DNA of 64,000 bases from Mariprofundus sp. KV. Its GTDB lineage: Bacteria > Pseudomonadota > Zetaproteobacteria > Mariprofundales > Mariprofundaceae. Within the stretch, counting starts at the first letter, position 1. Each line of letters starts with the position of its first letter. A program made the translations under genes and the position numbers. Below, piece by piece: positions 9,434 through 16,624 of the stretch. The notes beneath the pieces were generated by a model. That model did not search any database, was not told the origin of the DNA, and saw nothing but the letters and a program-made list of their open reading frames with translations. Where the stretch lies: the NCBI RefSeq assembly GCF_013387475.1, contig NZ_VWNB01000012.1:1-64000 (forward strand), written 5' to 3'.

Positions 9434-9579
9434 GAACCGCGAATGAACGCTAATGAACTCGAATGTGAGACAAAGATTGATAGGGAGTTAAGTTATATCT
9501 CTTCTTTGAACTTGGATTCATATAAGTAAATGGTTTTCTGTTTCCCATATTAGTGTCTATTCGCGTTTATTTGCGGTTC
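9434..9579. repeat. Long imperfect inverted repeat, GAACCGCGAAT family
   Basis: The gap between nadA and ilvD holds an imperfect inverted repeat. The left arm begins GAACCGCGAATGAACGC at 9434. The right arm ends with a match to its complement (TTTATTTGCGGTTC at 9579). The arms are about 30 bases with a loop of roughly 85 bases. The same arm sequence recurs at 23903-23983, so this is a dispersed element, not a terminator for one gene. The remaining bases up to ilvD hold its ribosome site (GGAG, 8 bases before the ATG). Confidence 0.7.
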
Positions 9580-9651
9580 GCCTTTCGTCTGCGCGTGCAT
9601 CAATTGCCTGCTGCGGTTACGCTTCGCGCAGTTTAGTTTTGGAGAGTTTTT

Positions 9652-11499
9652 ATGCCTGTATATCGTTCCCGCACATCCACCCATGGCCGTAATATGGCTG
9701 GCGCACGCTCGCTCTGGCGCGCCACCGGTATGAAAGATGGAGATTTTGAGAAGCCGATTATCGCCGTGGTCAACTCCTTCACCCAGTTTGTGCCGGGTCA
9801 TGTGCATCTCAAAGATATGGGGCAACTGGTAGCGCGCGAGATTGAGGCAGCCGGTGGCGTGGCCAAAGAGTTTAATACCATTGCCATTGATGACGGTATC
9901 GCCATGGGTCATGGCGGCATGCTCTACTCTCTGCCAAGCCGCGATCTGATCGCCGACTCGGTGGAGTATATGGTCAATGCGCATACCGCTGATGCGATGG
10001 TCTGCATCTCCAACTGCGACAAGATCACACCGGGCATGCTGATGGCCGCACTGCGTCTGAATATCCCGGCGGTATTTGTATCCGGTGGCCCGATGGAGGC
10101 CGGTAAAATCACCCTGAACAATCGTGAGGTGCATCTGGATCTGGTCGATGCCATGGTAATGGCGGCTGATCCCAATGAGTCGGATGAAGATGTGGCTGCA
10201 GTTGAACGCTCTGCCTGCCCGACCTGTGGTTCATGCTCGGGTATGTTTACCGCCAACTCGATGAACTGTCTGGCTGAAGCACTCGGCCTGGCACTGCCCG
10301 GTAACGGCTCGCTGCTGGCCACCCACGCTGATCGTAAAGCGCTGTTTCTTGAGGCTGGGCGTACCGCGGTTGCACTGTGTGAGCGCTACTATAAAAATGA
10401 GGATCTCTCGGCACTACCGCGCTCCATCGCTACCTTTGAGGCCTTTGAGAACGCCATGGCACTGGATATCGCTATGGGCGGTTCGACCAATACGGTATTG
10501 CATCTGCTGGCCTGTGCACAGGAGGCAGGTGTCGATTTCACCATGGCCGATATTGACCGCATGAGCCGCAAGGTTCCCAACCTCTGCAAGGTGGCACCTG
10601 CCGTGCAGCACTACCATATGGAGGATGTACATCGTGCCGGTGGCGTGATCGGCATCCTTGCCGAGCTGGATCGGGCAGGGCTTATTCACAGAGACGTGCC
10701 AACCGTGCATGCCGCCACTCTGGGGGCAGGGCTTGATGCCAACGATGTGATGAATGAGGCCAACACCGCACCGCGTGAGATGTATCGCGCAGCACCGGCT
10801 GGCATTCCTACGCAGACAGCATTTTCGCAAGCCGAGCGCTGGAAATCGCTGGATACCGATCGTCAGGCCGGTTGCATTCGCAATCTCGAAAATGCCTACT
10901 CCAAAGAGGGCGGCATTGCTGTGCTCTACGGCAACATTGCCGAGAACGGCTGTATCGTAAAAACCGCTGGCGTGGATGAGTCGATCTGGAAGTTCACAGG
11001 TCGCGCACGTGTATTTGAATCACAGGATGATTCAGTTACCGCCATCCTCAACGATAAGATTGTGGCCGGTGATATTGTCATTATCCGTTATGAGGGGCCG
11101 AAGGGCGGCCCCGGCATGCAGGAGATGCTCTATCCGACCTCCTACCTCAAATCCAAAGGTCTGGGCAAGGCATGTGCACTGCTCACCGATGGCCGTTTCT
11201 CAGGAGGCACCTCCGGCCTCTCCATTGGTCACGCCTCCCCTGAAGCAGCCGAAGGCGGCGCCATCGGTCTGGTGGAAGAGGGTGATACCATCGAGATCGA
11301 TATCCCGAATCGCACCATTCATCTGGCTCTCTCCGATGATGAGCTGGCAACTCGCCGTGCCGCGATGGAAGCCAGAGGGACAGAAGGCTGGAAACCGGTC
11401 AGTCGTGACCGCATCGTCTCCAAGGCACTGCAAGCCTATGCAGCCCTGACCACCAGTGCTGACAAGGGCGCGGTTCGCAATCTGGAGCAGCTGAAGTAG
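9652..11499 (+). CDS. ilvD: Dihydroxy-acid dehydratase
   Basis: IlvD dehydrates 2,3-dihydroxy-isovalerate and 2,3-dihydroxy-3-methylvalerate to the 2-keto acids, the third common step of valine, leucine and isoleucine synthesis. The 615-aa length matches the long bacterial form with a [4Fe-4S] cluster. Visible motifs are [10 protein letters not shown] (cluster Cys), [18 protein letters not shown] (further cluster Cys residues), and [38 protein letters not shown] near the C-terminus. The ATG has a good GGAG site. No other ilv gene is adjacent, and no leader attenuator is evident in the upstream gap, which is filled by the inverted repeat. Confidence 0.97.
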   Translation: MPVYRSRTSTHGRNMAGARSLWRATGMKDGDFEKPIIAVVNSFTQFVPGHVHLKDMGQLVAREIEAAGGVAKEFNTIAIDDGIAMGHGGMLYSLPSRDLIADSVEYMVNAHTADAMVCISNCDKITPGMLMAALRLNIPAVFVSGGPMEAGKITLNNREVHLDLVDAMVMAADPNESDEDVAAVERSACPTCGSCSGMFTANSMNCLAEALGLALPGNGSLLATHADRKALFLEAGRTAVALCERYYKNEDLSALPRSIATFEAFENAMALDIAMGGSTNTVLHLLACAQEAGVDFTMADIDRMSRKVPNLCKVAPAVQHYHMEDVHRAGGVIGILAELDRAGLIHRDVPTVHAATLGAGLDANDVMNEANTAPREMYRAAPAGIPTQTAFSQAERWKSLDTDRQAGCIRNLENAYSKEGGIAVLYGNIAENGCIVKTAGVDESIWKFTGRARVFESQDDSVTAILNDKIVAGDIVIIRYEGPKGGPGMQEMLYPTSYLKSKGLGKACALLTDGRFSGGTSGLSIGHASPEAAEGGAIGLVEEGDTIEIDIPNRTIHLALSDDELATRRAAMEARGTEGWKPVSRDRIVSKALQAYAALTTSADKGAVRNLEQLK

Positions 11500-11531
11500 G
11501 GCTATTCTCTGCATTGACGGCTTGTTAGTGG

Positions 11532-11561
11532 GCGCCTAATCTATGCGTATAGATTGTGCGC
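11532..11561. promoter_or_regulatory. Dyad operator upstream of ccdAB
   Basis: AATCTAT at 11538-11544 and ATAGATT at 11549-11555 are a perfect inverted repeat around GCGT. Outer GCGC blocks at 11532 and 11558 extend it to a 30-base imperfect dyad. It ends 12 bases before the CcdA start codon and 3 bases before its ribosome site. CcdA-type antitoxins have an N-terminal ribbon-helix-helix domain that binds such dyads, so this is the probable autoregulatory operator. Confidence 0.7.
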
Positions 11562-11573
11562 ATGGAGGAAGCT

Positions 11574-11804
11574 ATGAGCAAATCGTTGAAACGGGCGGTC
11601 AATCTTCGAATTGATGAAAGCCTGATTGATCAGGCAAAAGCCTTGAACGTGAATCTGTCTCAGACACTGGAGGCCTCTCTGGTTGAAGTTTTACGCCAGA
11701 AGCAGCGAGAGTCGTGGCTGGCCGAAAACAAAGATGCTGTGAAGGCATACAACAGCCGTATCGAAAAGCAGGGATTGTTTAGCGACGGGCTGCGTCAGTT
11801 CTGA
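11574..11804 (+). CDS. ccdA: Type II antitoxin, CcdA family
   Basis: A 76-aa antitoxin. The N-terminal half (KRAVNLRIDESLIDQAKALNVNLSQTLEASL) is the ribbon-helix-helix DNA-binding part. The C-terminal half (WLAENKDAVKAYNSRIEKQGLFSDGLRQF) matches the CcdA tail that wraps the toxin and ends in the family's typical G-x-F-x(D/S)-x-x-R-x-F pattern. The ATG at 11574 follows GGAGG at 11564; an in-frame GTG at 11556 lies before the ribosome site and is unlikely. Its last base overlaps the first base of ccdB. Confidence 0.9.
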   Translation: MSKSLKRAVNLRIDESLIDQAKALNVNLSQTLEASLVEVLRQKQRESWLAENKDAVKAYNSRIEKQGLFSDGLRQF

Positions 11805-12118
11805 TGGCGCAGTTCGACGTTTACAGAAACCCGAATCCTGAGACGAACATACAGATTCCCTATCTACTGGACCTTCAGGCCGATCTTCTGGAGCTGCTGA
11901 ACACCCGAGTCGTGGCCCCTCTGCATACTCAGGCATCGATCTCTGCACCCATCAGGCATTTGAACCCTATTCTGGAAGTGGGTGGCGAGAAGCTGGTGCT
12001 TTCCACTGCTGAATTGGCGGCTGTTCCAGTCGGTGCATTGGGAGAACAGGTTGGCAATGCCAAAGATTATCGCGATGATGTTATCGCCTCGCTGGATTTT
12101 GTGTTTACCGGAATTTAA
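11804..12118 (+). CDS. ccdB: Type II toxin, CcdB family (gyrase poison)
   Basis: A 104-aa toxin of the CcdB family. Plasmid-F CcdB traps the DNA gyrase GyrA-DNA cleavage complex. Family features seen are the N-terminal FDVYRNPN, PYLLDLQADLL, RVVAPL, the central strand EKLVLSTAELAAVPVGALGE, and the C-terminal ASLDFVFTGI. The last three residues of F CcdB (WGI) are essential for poisoning; here they are TGI, so Gly and Ile are kept and the Trp is replaced. The gene overlaps ccdA by one base and has no terminator directly after it. Chromosomal copies may stabilise a genomic segment or have diverged. Confidence 0.92.
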   Translation: MAQFDVYRNPNPETNIQIPYLLDLQADLLELLNTRVVAPLHTQASISAPIRHLNPILEVGGEKLVLSTAELAAVPVGALGEQVGNAKDYRDDVIASLDFVFTGI

Positions 12119-12218
12119 GGCAGTCTGGCGTTCGTTGAAGCTGCTTTCGATTCAGAACTCGTGATCAGCAGGGTGAAGGAGGGGAAATGATTCAAGATTC
12201 AAGACCTGACCCCAAAGC

Positions 12219-12359
12219 TTCTATTATCTCTACCGAGACTGGCTGCCAGAGAGCGGTGAGGAGCTGCGCGATGCTCACCTCTTTTTTCACTATCTGAATC
12301 TGCGTTCGGAAGTGGAGGAGCATGAGCTGATTACGGATGTTTATCTGCCGCTACAGTAG
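12219..12359 (+). pseudogene. 3' remnant of a GyrI-like / AraC effector-binding domain gene
   Basis: A 46-codon frame without its own start ends at the TAG at 12357. It reads YLYRDWLPESGEELRD, then FFHYLNLR, then HELITDVYLPLQ. This is the C-terminal end of a GyrI-like small-molecule-binding domain. The intact protein encoded at 31584-32051 ends almost the same way (SRDWLPTTQE, FFEYLNI, SELITDIYFPLR). Everything upstream of this point is missing, and a CAAGACCTGACCCC repeat sits at the break (about 12200-12213). The gene was apparently truncated by the event that brought ccdAB or the repeat here. Confidence 0.7.
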
Positions 12360-12386
12360 TGTGATCAAAACTCCCTGAGTGATTAT

Positions 12387-12435
12387 CAAAGCCCTCTGCT
12401 GATTCTGTTTGTATCGGTTGGGGGCTTTGCTTTTG
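12387..12435 (+). terminator. Terminator-like hairpin after the GyrI remnant
   Basis: CAAAGCCC (12387-12394) pairs with GGGCTTTG (12422-12429) across a 27-base loop and is followed by CTTTTG. The loop is long and the T run short, so the call is moderate. It lies 28 bases past the stop of the remnant, where the original gene's terminator would be. Confidence 0.45.
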
Positions 12436-12540
12436 CCCGTGAGACATCGCCATTGTCATTGCCTGTTTTCACTTATGGACAGCCAGCCAGGCTCATGAAA
12501 CACTCGCCGGTTTTAAGAAACCATGGGTTGGAGGGAAGAC

Positions 12541-13407
12541 GTGTCTGAAGAGAATAGAAAGGAGCCATCATTAGAGGCGGAACATCACGATCAGAGTGCG
12601 CAGCTTGATGCGCTTATTGATCAGTTTGATGATGACTTTGATCTCGAATTTGCAAATGAAGCGACTGAGCCAAAGCCAGTGCCGGGTGATGATGAAGCCC
12701 CTGTTGCATCCGAGGACTCTGATGCGCTCGATGAGCTTCTCTCAGAACTTGAAACCAATCCAGAGCCTGAACAGGTTGAGAAAGATAGCAGTAGTATCAC
12801 AGTTCTGCTGTTAAGTGTTGTCGCAATAGCGCTGCTTGGAACTTTGATTTGGCAGGACTTTACCGGCGGTAAAGAAGAGGTTGCTGCCCTGAAGCAACCG
12901 TTGATAAACACGATTCCCGCAGAGCGTGATAACCAGCCTGTTGCTGTCAAAGAACAGCAGGAGTCTCTGCCTGCAAGCCCTGAAGAGGGCGATGCGCAAG
13001 CTGCTGCAGAAACAGAGCCGATGGCGGCAGCTGTTGTGAAACAGCAGGAGCCGGAGATGCAGAGAGAAGTTGAGGCGCCATCTGCCACTAGAGAGGTTCT
13101 ACCTGTCGATCCGGTCGCGCCTGAGGTGGTAACAGCCAAGGCTCGCAAAATCTTCTGGGCGGTGAATCTGACATCGGTCTCCACGCTGGCTTCGGCTGAG
13201 AAGATTCAGCATGAGCTTCAAGGCAGGGGAGTCGTGAGTGAGCTGAAGCAGGCCACCATCGGTGGGAAGTCATACTATCGTATTCGTATAGGTGGATTCG
13301 CCAGCAAAGAGGAAGCCGAGCAGGCTCGTGCGCCTTACATGGAAGAGAAAGAGTTCAGTAGCGCATGGTTGGAGCGTTACCGTGTAGAGGCTCAGTTAGC
13401 GCAGTAG
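12541..13407 (+). CDS. SPOR-domain membrane protein (first of three)
   Basis: A 288-aa protein of the FtsN/DedD-like type. A strongly acidic cytoplasmic N-terminus (about 85 residues) is followed by one TM helix (ITVLLLSVVAIALLGTLIW), a Pro/Glu/Ala-rich periplasmic linker, and a C-terminal SPOR domain (WAVNLTSVSTLASAEKIQHEL ... YYRIRIGGFASKEEAEQARA). SPOR domains bind denuded glycan strands at the division septum. The GTG at 12541 has GGAGG 6 bases upstream and is preferred over an ATG at 12523, which precedes that site. The C-terminus is similar to the two SPOR proteins at 53-56 kb, and a relic of another copy lies at 14461-14567. Confidence 0.85.
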   Translation: MSEENRKEPSLEAEHHDQSAQLDALIDQFDDDFDLEFANEATEPKPVPGDDEAPVASEDSDALDELLSELETNPEPEQVEKDSSSITVLLLSVVAIALLGTLIWQDFTGGKEEVAALKQPLINTIPAERDNQPVAVKEQQESLPASPEEGDAQAAAETEPMAAAVVKQQEPEMQREVEAPSATREVLPVDPVAPEVVTAKARKIFWAVNLTSVSTLASAEKIQHELQGRGVVSELKQATIGGKSYYRIRIGGFASKEEAEQARAPYMEEKEFSSAWLERYRVEAQLAQ

Positions 13408-13568
13408 AGCTGTTGCAGATGGGTCCAAAATTTCGCATCTATGGCTCTGGTTAAATTTCATCCGCGGCGTATGTGCTGTTTATGATCAGGTTGGGCTAAC
13501 GCCTGCTTGTGGAGTACCGATCTTGTGATTTGGGTCAATTTTTTCACGGAGTAACATCCTAACGTTTT

Positions 13569-13616
13569 GCTCTGCTCCCGATCAGAGTGATGGCGTTCAA
13601 GCCTGTGGAGCAGAGC
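13569..13616 (+). promoter_or_regulatory. 10-bp inverted repeat reaching the ribosome site of the cNMP-binding gene
   Basis: GCTCTGCTCC at 13569-13578 is exactly complementary to GGAGCAGAGC at 13607-13616, with a 28-base loop. The right arm runs into the ribosome site (GCGAGG, 13615-13620) of the downstream gene. In mRNA this would form a stem ending at the site of 30S binding. There is no U-run, so it is not an intrinsic terminator. Confidence 0.5.
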
Positions 13617-13626
13617 GAGGTGAATG

Positions 13627-14319
13627 ATGGAAGAGCTGACTTACCTGACTGCGGATTCAGGTATCCATGCACAAGAGCTTGTCGAGATTGATGATGCCAT
13701 CTCCGTGGAAGAGGCGCCCGTGCAGCAACGACTGTTCGGCCCGTTCAACTACACGAAAGATATCGTTGATGCGATTGTTGAAATGACACAGGTGATCCCT
13801 CTGTTCGATAACTTCGACCCTCTGCAACTCAGGGTGATTGTTTCGCATATGCAGATTGTACGTCTGGAAGCCGGGGAGTGCCTCTTTTCCGAGGGAGAAG
13901 AGGGTGACGAGACCGGCTTTATTGTCTCCGGTCGGGTGAAGGTGTTCAAACAGACACAAGGCGGCCAGCATGCACTGGTATCAACACTGTCGCGCGGACG
14001 CAGTATCGGCGAAATGGCGATGATCGATTCCTACTGCCGTTCAGCAACGGCAATCACCAGTGAGCCTACGACCATGCTGACGCTCAAACGCAAACATTTC
14101 GATCAGATTGTGGCGGTGGATTCGCATACGGGCTTCGCCTTTATGAAGGCGCTGGCGCGGGTGGTCTGCCTGCATCTGCGCCGAACCTCGAACCAGTATG
14201 CCGACGCCTGCGAAATAGCAGGAGAGGTCACGGACTACTCCGGTCTGATGGAGGAGATGGTGAGCATATCTGCGGAGCGGACGCAGCTGGAAGCCATGGC
14301 TGCCGGTAGAGCTGCCTGA
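13627..14319 (+). CDS. Stand-alone cyclic-nucleotide-binding domain protein (first of three)
   Basis: A 230-aa protein whose core (about residues 45-190) is a Crp-type cyclic-nucleotide-binding fold: IPLFDNFDPLQLRVIVSHMQIVRLEAGECLFSEGEEG, then FIVSGRVKVFKQ, then the phosphate-binding cassette IGEMAMIDSYCRSATAI. The Arg that contacts the cyclic phosphate is kept. After the C-helix (FMKALARVVCLHLRRTSNQYADA) there is no helix-turn-helix, kinase or channel domain, so it is not a Crp/Fnr transcription factor. Paralogs lie at 33055 and 62661. Two ATGs are adjacent (13624, 13627); spacing to GCGAGG favours 13627. Confidence 0.88.
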   Translation: MEELTYLTADSGIHAQELVEIDDAISVEEAPVQQRLFGPFNYTKDIVDAIVEMTQVIPLFDNFDPLQLRVIVSHMQIVRLEAGECLFSEGEEGDETGFIVSGRVKVFKQTQGGQHALVSTLSRGRSIGEMAMIDSYCRSATAITSEPTTMLTLKRKHFDQIVAVDSHTGFAFMKALARVVCLHLRRTSNQYADACEIAGEVTDYSGLMEEMVSISAERTQLEAMAAGRAA

Positions 14320-14354
14320 TCGGGATAATCACGAATTCCGGGAAGGTATACTAG

Positions 14355-14391
14355 AAAAGGCCCTCTGCGAAAGCAGGAGGCTTTTCATTTT
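14355..14391 (+). terminator. Rho-independent terminator
   Basis: AAAAGGCCCTCTGC (14355-14368), a GAAA tetraloop, and GCAGGAGGCTTTT (14373-14385) make a strong stem with one imperfection. The sequence CATTTT follows. It lies 36 bases after the stop of the first cyclic-nucleotide-binding gene. Confidence 0.8.
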
Positions 14392-14460
14392 GCGGATTTC
14401 AAATCGCCGGTCTATGCTCAAGGTAATAATGGGGATGGAGTGGGGAAACTGTAATATTTC

Positions 14461-14567
14461 CCCGTAATCGAAGAAGGTTGAACAGGCTAAATTACCACTA
14501 CTCAGAGCGAGAGTTTAGTAGCCCATGGTTAGAGCGTTACCGTGAAGAGGCGAGCTCGTCAGAGTAA
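14461..14567 (+). pseudogene. Decayed 3' end of a SPOR-domain gene
   Basis: The frame ending at TAA 14565-14567 reads EFSSPWLERYREEAS, almost identical to the end of the intact SPOR gene at 12541-13407 (EFSSAWLERYRVEAQ). Similarity continues upstream at DNA level (GAACAGGCT versus GAGCAGGCT, preceded by AAGAAGGTT versus AAGAGGAAGCC), but a 2-base deletion breaks the frame. No start or TM segment remains. It is the tail of a tandem duplicate separated from the original by the cNMP-binding gene. Confidence 0.7.
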
Positions 14568-14729
14568 TGACACCGCACCTATCCTGTGGTCGAAGTTCTG
14601 ATTTAGTCCCAGAGGTAAGCGCCTTGATTTGCGGGTGGGGCTAACTCATTTTCATTTTCGGCATAGCAAATATGTTGAGGCATAGGTGCGTGTGATCATG
14701 TCGTTGTCTTCAAAAAGAAGAGGTTCACC

Positions 14730-14774
14730 ATGATAAAACGAAAAGGCTGTTTTGACCTTTTGCACCAAAAGTGA
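14730..14774 (+). other. Possible 14-codon leader ORF
   Basis: AAGAGG, 6 bases before an ATG, opens MIKRKGCFDLLHQK and stops 45 bases before the secreted-protein gene. The ribosome site is good but the peptide is too short to judge. No hairpin or rare-codon run is obvious. The rest of 14568-14819 shows nothing else. Confidence 0.2.
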
Positions 14775-14819
14775 TACTTTTTTCTAACAATTCTGAGCTT
14801 GGTATGGAGGTATATCGAT

Positions 14820-15146
14820 ATGAGATTGCTCATTATTCTTTTCACCACGTTTCTCCTGAACGCGACATACGCCTATGGTCTTGGCATTGGTGATTATGGT
14901 CTTACCGTTCGAAACGTACATGGACAGCAGCTTGATGAATTGCGTTTATTACACGGGCCGACCCCTCCACGTGGAGCGTCCATTTCTGATGGGTCGACGG
15001 TAAATGTTCAATTATGTGGTGAGAGCTACTGGTACACTCCACGCCACATTGTAAAGTTGGCAGAATGGAAACAGAAAGGGTACTCCGTATTTGTTGAGTA
15101 CGTGACAAACAGTGGGACGCGATTGAAGAAGTGCCGTCTTAACTGA
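14820..15146 (+). CDS. Small secreted protein of unknown function
   Basis: A 108-aa protein with an N-terminal signal peptide (MRLLIILFTTFLLNATYAYG), leaving about 88 mature residues. Two cysteines (VQLCGES, KKCRLN) could form one disulphide. The mature part looks beta-rich and carries no motif I recognise. GGAGG at 14806-14810 with a 9-base spacing supports the ATG at 14820; a TTG at 14799 lies before the ribosome site. It is flanked by unrelated genes in its own transcription unit. Confidence 0.6.
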   Translation: MRLLIILFTTFLLNATYAYGLGIGDYGLTVRNVHGQQLDELRLLHGPTPPRGASISDGSTVNVQLCGESYWYTPRHIVKLAEWKQKGYSVFVEYVTNSGTRLKKCRLN

Positions 15147-15411
15147 CGAGATCCAGGTAGCATTGTCTGGTTCCTGCTGGGGCTCGTGAAGGTGATGTTA
15201 TTGATGCGTATTGCACCCCTTACTCTTTCTTGATTTGATTAATGCTTTACCGAGTTCTGGGATGTGCTGTTGACAGCGTATCACCAATTCTTCAGCTGAC
15301 CAGGGTTCCAGAATGGGCTTGTCAATCCGGGAACCCGGGATTGAGGAAATCTCCTTGCCGGAGTATCTTCCCACGCGCTTAAGAATTCCCCCGGAAAAAG
15401 GATAGGTAACC
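15147..15411. other. Gap upstream of serC with a near-perfect dyad
   Basis: No gene with a usable start is seen. TCAATCC at 15322-15328 and GGATTGA at 15338-15344 flank GGGAACCCG, making a 23-base near-palindrome about 70 bases upstream of serC. A minus-strand frame across 15198-15360 has protein-like composition but no start of its own and may be the relic of a lost gene. serC itself has only a weak ribosome site (GGATAGG, 5 bases before the ATG). Confidence 0.45.
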
Positions 15412-16494
15412 ATGACTAGAAAGTTTAATTTCAGTGCAGGCCCGGCAATGCTGCCGACTGCCGTGATCGAGCGCGCGCAAGCCGAGATGCTGGATTGGAA
15501 CGGTTCAGGCATGTCCACTATGGAGATGAGCCATCGCGGTAAGGAGTATATGTCCATCGCGGCCAAGGCGGAGAGTGATCTGCGCGAAGTGATGGGGATT
15601 CCCGACAACTACAAGGTGCTCTTTTTGCAGGGTGGTGCCTCTTCCCAGTTCGCCATGATTCCGCTGAATCTTATGGGTGACAAAGCCAGTGCCGATTATA
15701 TCAATACCGGCATGTGGTCGAAGAAGGCGATCTCCGAGGCCAAACGTTATACCACAGTCAATATCGCCGCAGACACCTCTGAGGGTGGTTTTACCGCTGT
15801 TCCTACCCAGGCTGAACTGAAGCTTGATCCGAATGCAGCCTACGTGCACTACACACCGAATGAGACGATCGGTGGTGTGGAGTTCGATTATATCCCTGAG
15901 ACGGGCGATGTGCCTCTGATCGCTGATATGTCCTCCACCATTCTTTCGCGTCCGCTGGATGTCTCCAAATTTGGTATGATCTATGCCGGTGCGCAGAAGA
16001 ATATCGGCCCTGCCGGTCTGACCATCGTGATTATCCGTGATGATCTTCTGGGCAAGGCGTCGTCGAACTGCCCGACCATGTTCAACTACAGCGTTCATGC
16101 GGAAAACGATTCGATGTACAACACGCCGTCTACCTACAGCTGGTACATGGCAGGTCTTGTCTTCGAGTGGTTGAAAGAGCAGGGCGGTCTGGAAGGGATG
16201 GCCGAGGTGAACAAGCGCAAGGCCGAGAAACTCTATGCTGCCATCGATGCTACCGATTTCTACGGCTCTCCTGTCGCGATCAATGCCCGCTCATGGATGA
16301 ACGTACCGTTCACGCTTGCAGATGCTGAACTGGATGCGGCTTTCCTTAAGGGTGCATCCGAACGCGGTCTGGTAACCCTGAAAGGGCACCGCTCTGTGGG
16401 TGGCATGCGCGCCAGTATCTACAACGCCATGCCTGAAGCGGGTGTTGATGCGCTGGTTGCCTTTATGCAGGAGTTTGAAGCCGCCAACGCGTAA
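15412..16494 (+). CDS. serC: Phosphoserine aminotransferase
   Basis: SerC converts 3-phosphohydroxypyruvate and glutamate to phosphoserine in serine synthesis, and also acts in pyridoxal phosphate synthesis. The 360-aa protein has the class V aminotransferase fold. It begins TRKFNFSAGPAMLP and shows GMSTMEMSHR, LFLQGGASSQFAMIPLNL, the active-site ADMSSTILSRPLDV, and the PLP-binding Lys in YAGAQKNIGPAGLT. RASIYNAMPE near the C-terminus is also conserved. The gene is followed by a very strong terminator and is monocistronic. serA and serB are not in the window. Confidence 0.97.
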   Translation: MTRKFNFSAGPAMLPTAVIERAQAEMLDWNGSGMSTMEMSHRGKEYMSIAAKAESDLREVMGIPDNYKVLFLQGGASSQFAMIPLNLMGDKASADYINTGMWSKKAISEAKRYTTVNIAADTSEGGFTAVPTQAELKLDPNAAYVHYTPNETIGGVEFDYIPETGDVPLIADMSSTILSRPLDVSKFGMIYAGAQKNIGPAGLTIVIIRDDLLGKASSNCPTMFNYSVHAENDSMYNTPSTYSWYMAGLVFEWLKEQGGLEGMAEVNKRKAEKLYAAIDATDFYGSPVAINARSWMNVPFTLADAELDAAFLKGASERGLVTLKGHRSVGGMRASIYNAMPEAGVDALVAFMQEFEAANA

Positions 16495-16543
16495 GGCCAC
16501 TTTGCTCATTACCTTTTAAGGTGTTTGAGTTTTTTGATCAAAG

Positions 16544-16582
16544 CCCTCTGCCAGTTGCCGTATTGGCAGAGGGTTTTTTTTT
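16544..16582 (+). terminator. Strong rho-independent terminator of serC
   Basis: CCCTCTGCCA (16544-16553) and TGGCAGAGGG (16564-16573) form a perfect 10-base stem with a 10-base loop, followed by nine T. It starts 50 bases after the serC stop. Confidence 0.95.
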
Positions 16583-16624
16583 GTTATACATTTGCAGTGG
16601 TTAAATGAAAGGGAGGGGTTGACC

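Noticed and set aside
9550-10134. 194-aa ORF antisense to the ilvD start
   Set aside because: It covers the ilvD start and conserved cysteines on the opposite strand and has a shadow-type composition rich in His and Arg.
13660-13971. 104-aa ORF antisense to the first cNMP-binding gene
   Set aside because: Similar antisense frames appear opposite the paralogs at 33 and 62 kb, which shows they are composition shadows of a shared coding sequence.
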